Made by a program: the position numbers and the translations under genes
Part shown: one piece after another, positions 5,246 to 6,347 of the stretch
How positions within the stretch are numbered: position 1 is the first letter of the stretch
Layout: each line of letters opens with the position of its first letter
The notes under the pieces: model-generated
The model's input: the letters and a program-made list of their open reading frames with translations, nothing else
Databases searched by the model: none
What the model was told of the DNA's origin: nothing
DNA from: an uncultured Fusobacterium sp.
GTDB lineage: Bacteria > Fusobacteriota > Fusobacteriia > Fusobacteriales > Fusobacteriaceae
Length of the DNA: 6,347 nt
Direction of reading: 5' to 3'
NCBI GenBank assembly: GCA_900545035.1
Contig: UQXM01000106.1
Coordinates: 1-6,347 of the forward strand

Positions 5246-6347
5246 TTATTGTCGATGGCTATGAAATATCGATGGATCGCTTGGCTGATTTCGATATAAA
5301 TCGGGTGGAACGTGTAACCATTCTTAAAGATGCAACCGGAACTGCTATTTATGGTGTCCGGGCCGGGAATGGTGTAATCGCAATTACAACTAAAAAAATG
5401 CAAGCAGGAAGCCTTCGCTTGTATTATCGTTTTGATGGAGGAATTGATGTTGCAGATCTGAGTAGTTACGATATAATGAATGCTTCTCAGAAACTGGCAT
5501 TAGAGAAAAGTATGGGTATGTATGATGGGAATGATGCTCTTTATCAAGAGCGGCTGAGAAATGGTAACACGAATTGGTTGAAAGTACCTCTACAAACACC
5601 ATTCCGGCATAAACATCAACTTGAAATAGAAGGAGGGGACAGTTCAATTTTGTATCGGGCCTATTTCTTGGCAACACCGGGTAATAAAGGTGTCATGAAA
5701 GGCTCTAAGCGGGATCATTATGCTATCGGAACTCGTTTAGATTATCGAAATAGTAAGTTATATGTTTCTGATGAGTTACGTATAGATGTGATTTATGGAA
5801 AAGAGTCTCCTTATGGTGTATTTCAGGATTACATGCTGATTAATCCGTATTATCGTAAGGGAAGTGGGGGACAACACTCTGCATCTGTTATGGGAGAGGG
5901 AACTTTTAGTGAACAAGTATCCCCGTATTATGAAGCCTCTTTATCCAGTTTTTCAAAATCGAGAGCTACAAGGGTTATGAATACCTTGAATATGACTTGG
6001 CAGATCATGGAACATCTGGAGTTATCCGGTAATTTCACTTTTACGAAAGATTTTAATAAGTTCGATCAGTATATTTCTTTTAAATCGGAATATTTTAGTG
6101 ATCTACCTTTAGATAGTGCCGAGCTAGCCGGTCAATATAAAATCCGTCGGGAAAATACCACAATTTATGAAGAAGATTTGGTTTTAAATTATTCGAATCA
6201 GTTTGATCGTCACAATTTGAACGTGTCATTAGGGATTCACGGGTATGCGGCAAAAGATTATAGTGATAATTATATAGGTGTTGGCTTGCCCAGTGATCAT
6301 ATGGACTATATTTCTTTTGCAAAGACTTATGCGTTTAATACGAGACC
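5233..6347 (+). CDS. SusC/RagA-family TonB-dependent outer-membrane receptor, internal fragment
   Basis: SusC-type proteins are large beta-barrels in the Bacteroidota outer membrane. With a SusD lipoprotein and TonB they import glycans or peptides. The fragment starts within the plug domain: PLIIVDGYEI, then the family's signature region INRVERVTILKDATGTAIYGVRAGNGVIAITTKK (joined-frame residues 87-120). Strand-like stretches of the barrel with alternating aromatic and polar residues follow, for example LRLYYRFDGG, SILYRAYFLAT and HYAIGTRLDYR. Only about 371 residues of a family length near 1000 are present. The signal peptide, the carboxypeptidase-like N-terminal domain and the first part of the plug are missing on the left, and the right end is cut by the window. 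The frame stays open to base 6347 without frameshift. Arginine codons (7 CGG, 7 CGT, 2 CGC, 1 CGA, 3 AGA, 1 AGG) differ sharply from the left part. The source is probably a Bacteroidales genome; Odoribacter/Butyricimonas-like is only a guess. Confidence 0.88.
   Translation, partial: MLPLIIVDGYEISMDRLADFDINRVERVTILKDATGTAIYGVRAGNGVIAITTKKMQAGSLRLYYRFDGGIDVADLSSYDIMNASQKLALEKSMGMYDGNDALYQERLRNGNTNWLKVPLQTPFRHKHQLEIEGGDSSILYRAYFLATPGNKGVMKGSKRDHYAIGTRLDYRNSKLYVSDELRIDVIYGKESPYGVFQDYMLINPYYRKGSGGQHSASVMGEGTFSEQVSPYYEASLSSFSKSRATRVMNTLNMTWQIMEHLELSGNFTFTKDFNKFDQYISFKSEYFSDLPLDSAELAGQYKIRRENTTIYEEDLVLNYSNQFDRHNLNVSLGIHGYAAKDYSDNYIGVGLPSDHMDYISFAKTYAFNTR

Noticed and set aside
5221..6347. SusC shufflon-type inversion as the cause of the gene fusion
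   Set aside because: Such Bacteroidota inversions exchange homologous SusC parts between inverted repeats. Here the left part is an unrelated glycosyltransferase with foreign codon use, and no repeat or recombinase is visible.

Overview
The window is a join of two unrelated pieces of bacterial DNA. Positions 1 to about 5230 look like one AT-rich, Gram-negative, probably Fusobacteriota genome (Leptotrichia/Sebaldella-like is my best guess, from protein resemblance and codon style only). All genes there lie on the + strand and use AGA almost exclusively for arginine: 19 of 20 Arg codons in the MFS and isomerase genes. From about 5230 to the end the DNA encodes part of a SusC/RagA-type TonB-dependent outer-membrane receptor, a hallmark of Bacteroidota. 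It has a different codon style: 17 of 21 Arg codons are CGN and only 3 are AGA.

Layout of the left part. (1) 2-613 is the C-terminal part of a sodium:alanine/glycine symporter cut by the window edge. It is followed after 18 nt by a complete DeoR-family repressor (632-1402). A clear intrinsic terminator (1425-1460) closes this unit. (2) A 222-nt intergenic region holds that terminator, an A-rich stretch, a near-consensus extended -10 promoter (1545-1573) and a dyad (1566-1590) overlapping the -10 and the predicted start of transcription. It drives three tightly spaced genes: an MFS transporter (1625-2899), a TIM-barrel sugar isomerase/epimerase (2920-3963) and a YitT-family membrane protein (3991-4857). 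They end at a second hairpin terminator (4899-4938). (3) A new extended -10 promoter (4953-4981) precedes a glycosyltransferase family 9 (LPS heptosyltransferase-type) gene starting at 5038, of which only about 63-65 codons survive.

The MFS and isomerase genes together suggest uptake and first-step conversion of a small sugar, polyol or sugar acid. The adjacent DeoR protein, a class that usually senses sugar phosphates, is a plausible repressor of that promoter. The substrate cannot be read from the sequence.

The most notable thing is the in-frame junction near 5230, which joins the N-terminus of a cytoplasmic glycosyltransferase to the plug and barrel of an outer-membrane receptor that lacks its own signal peptide. 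The likeliest explanation is a chimeric contig or an amplification chimera, not a new fusion protein. I found no RNA genes, insertion sequences, CRISPR arrays or phage genes. Apart from the junction I see no convincing new system; the regulated MFS-isomerase-YitT operon is the most useful biological lead.
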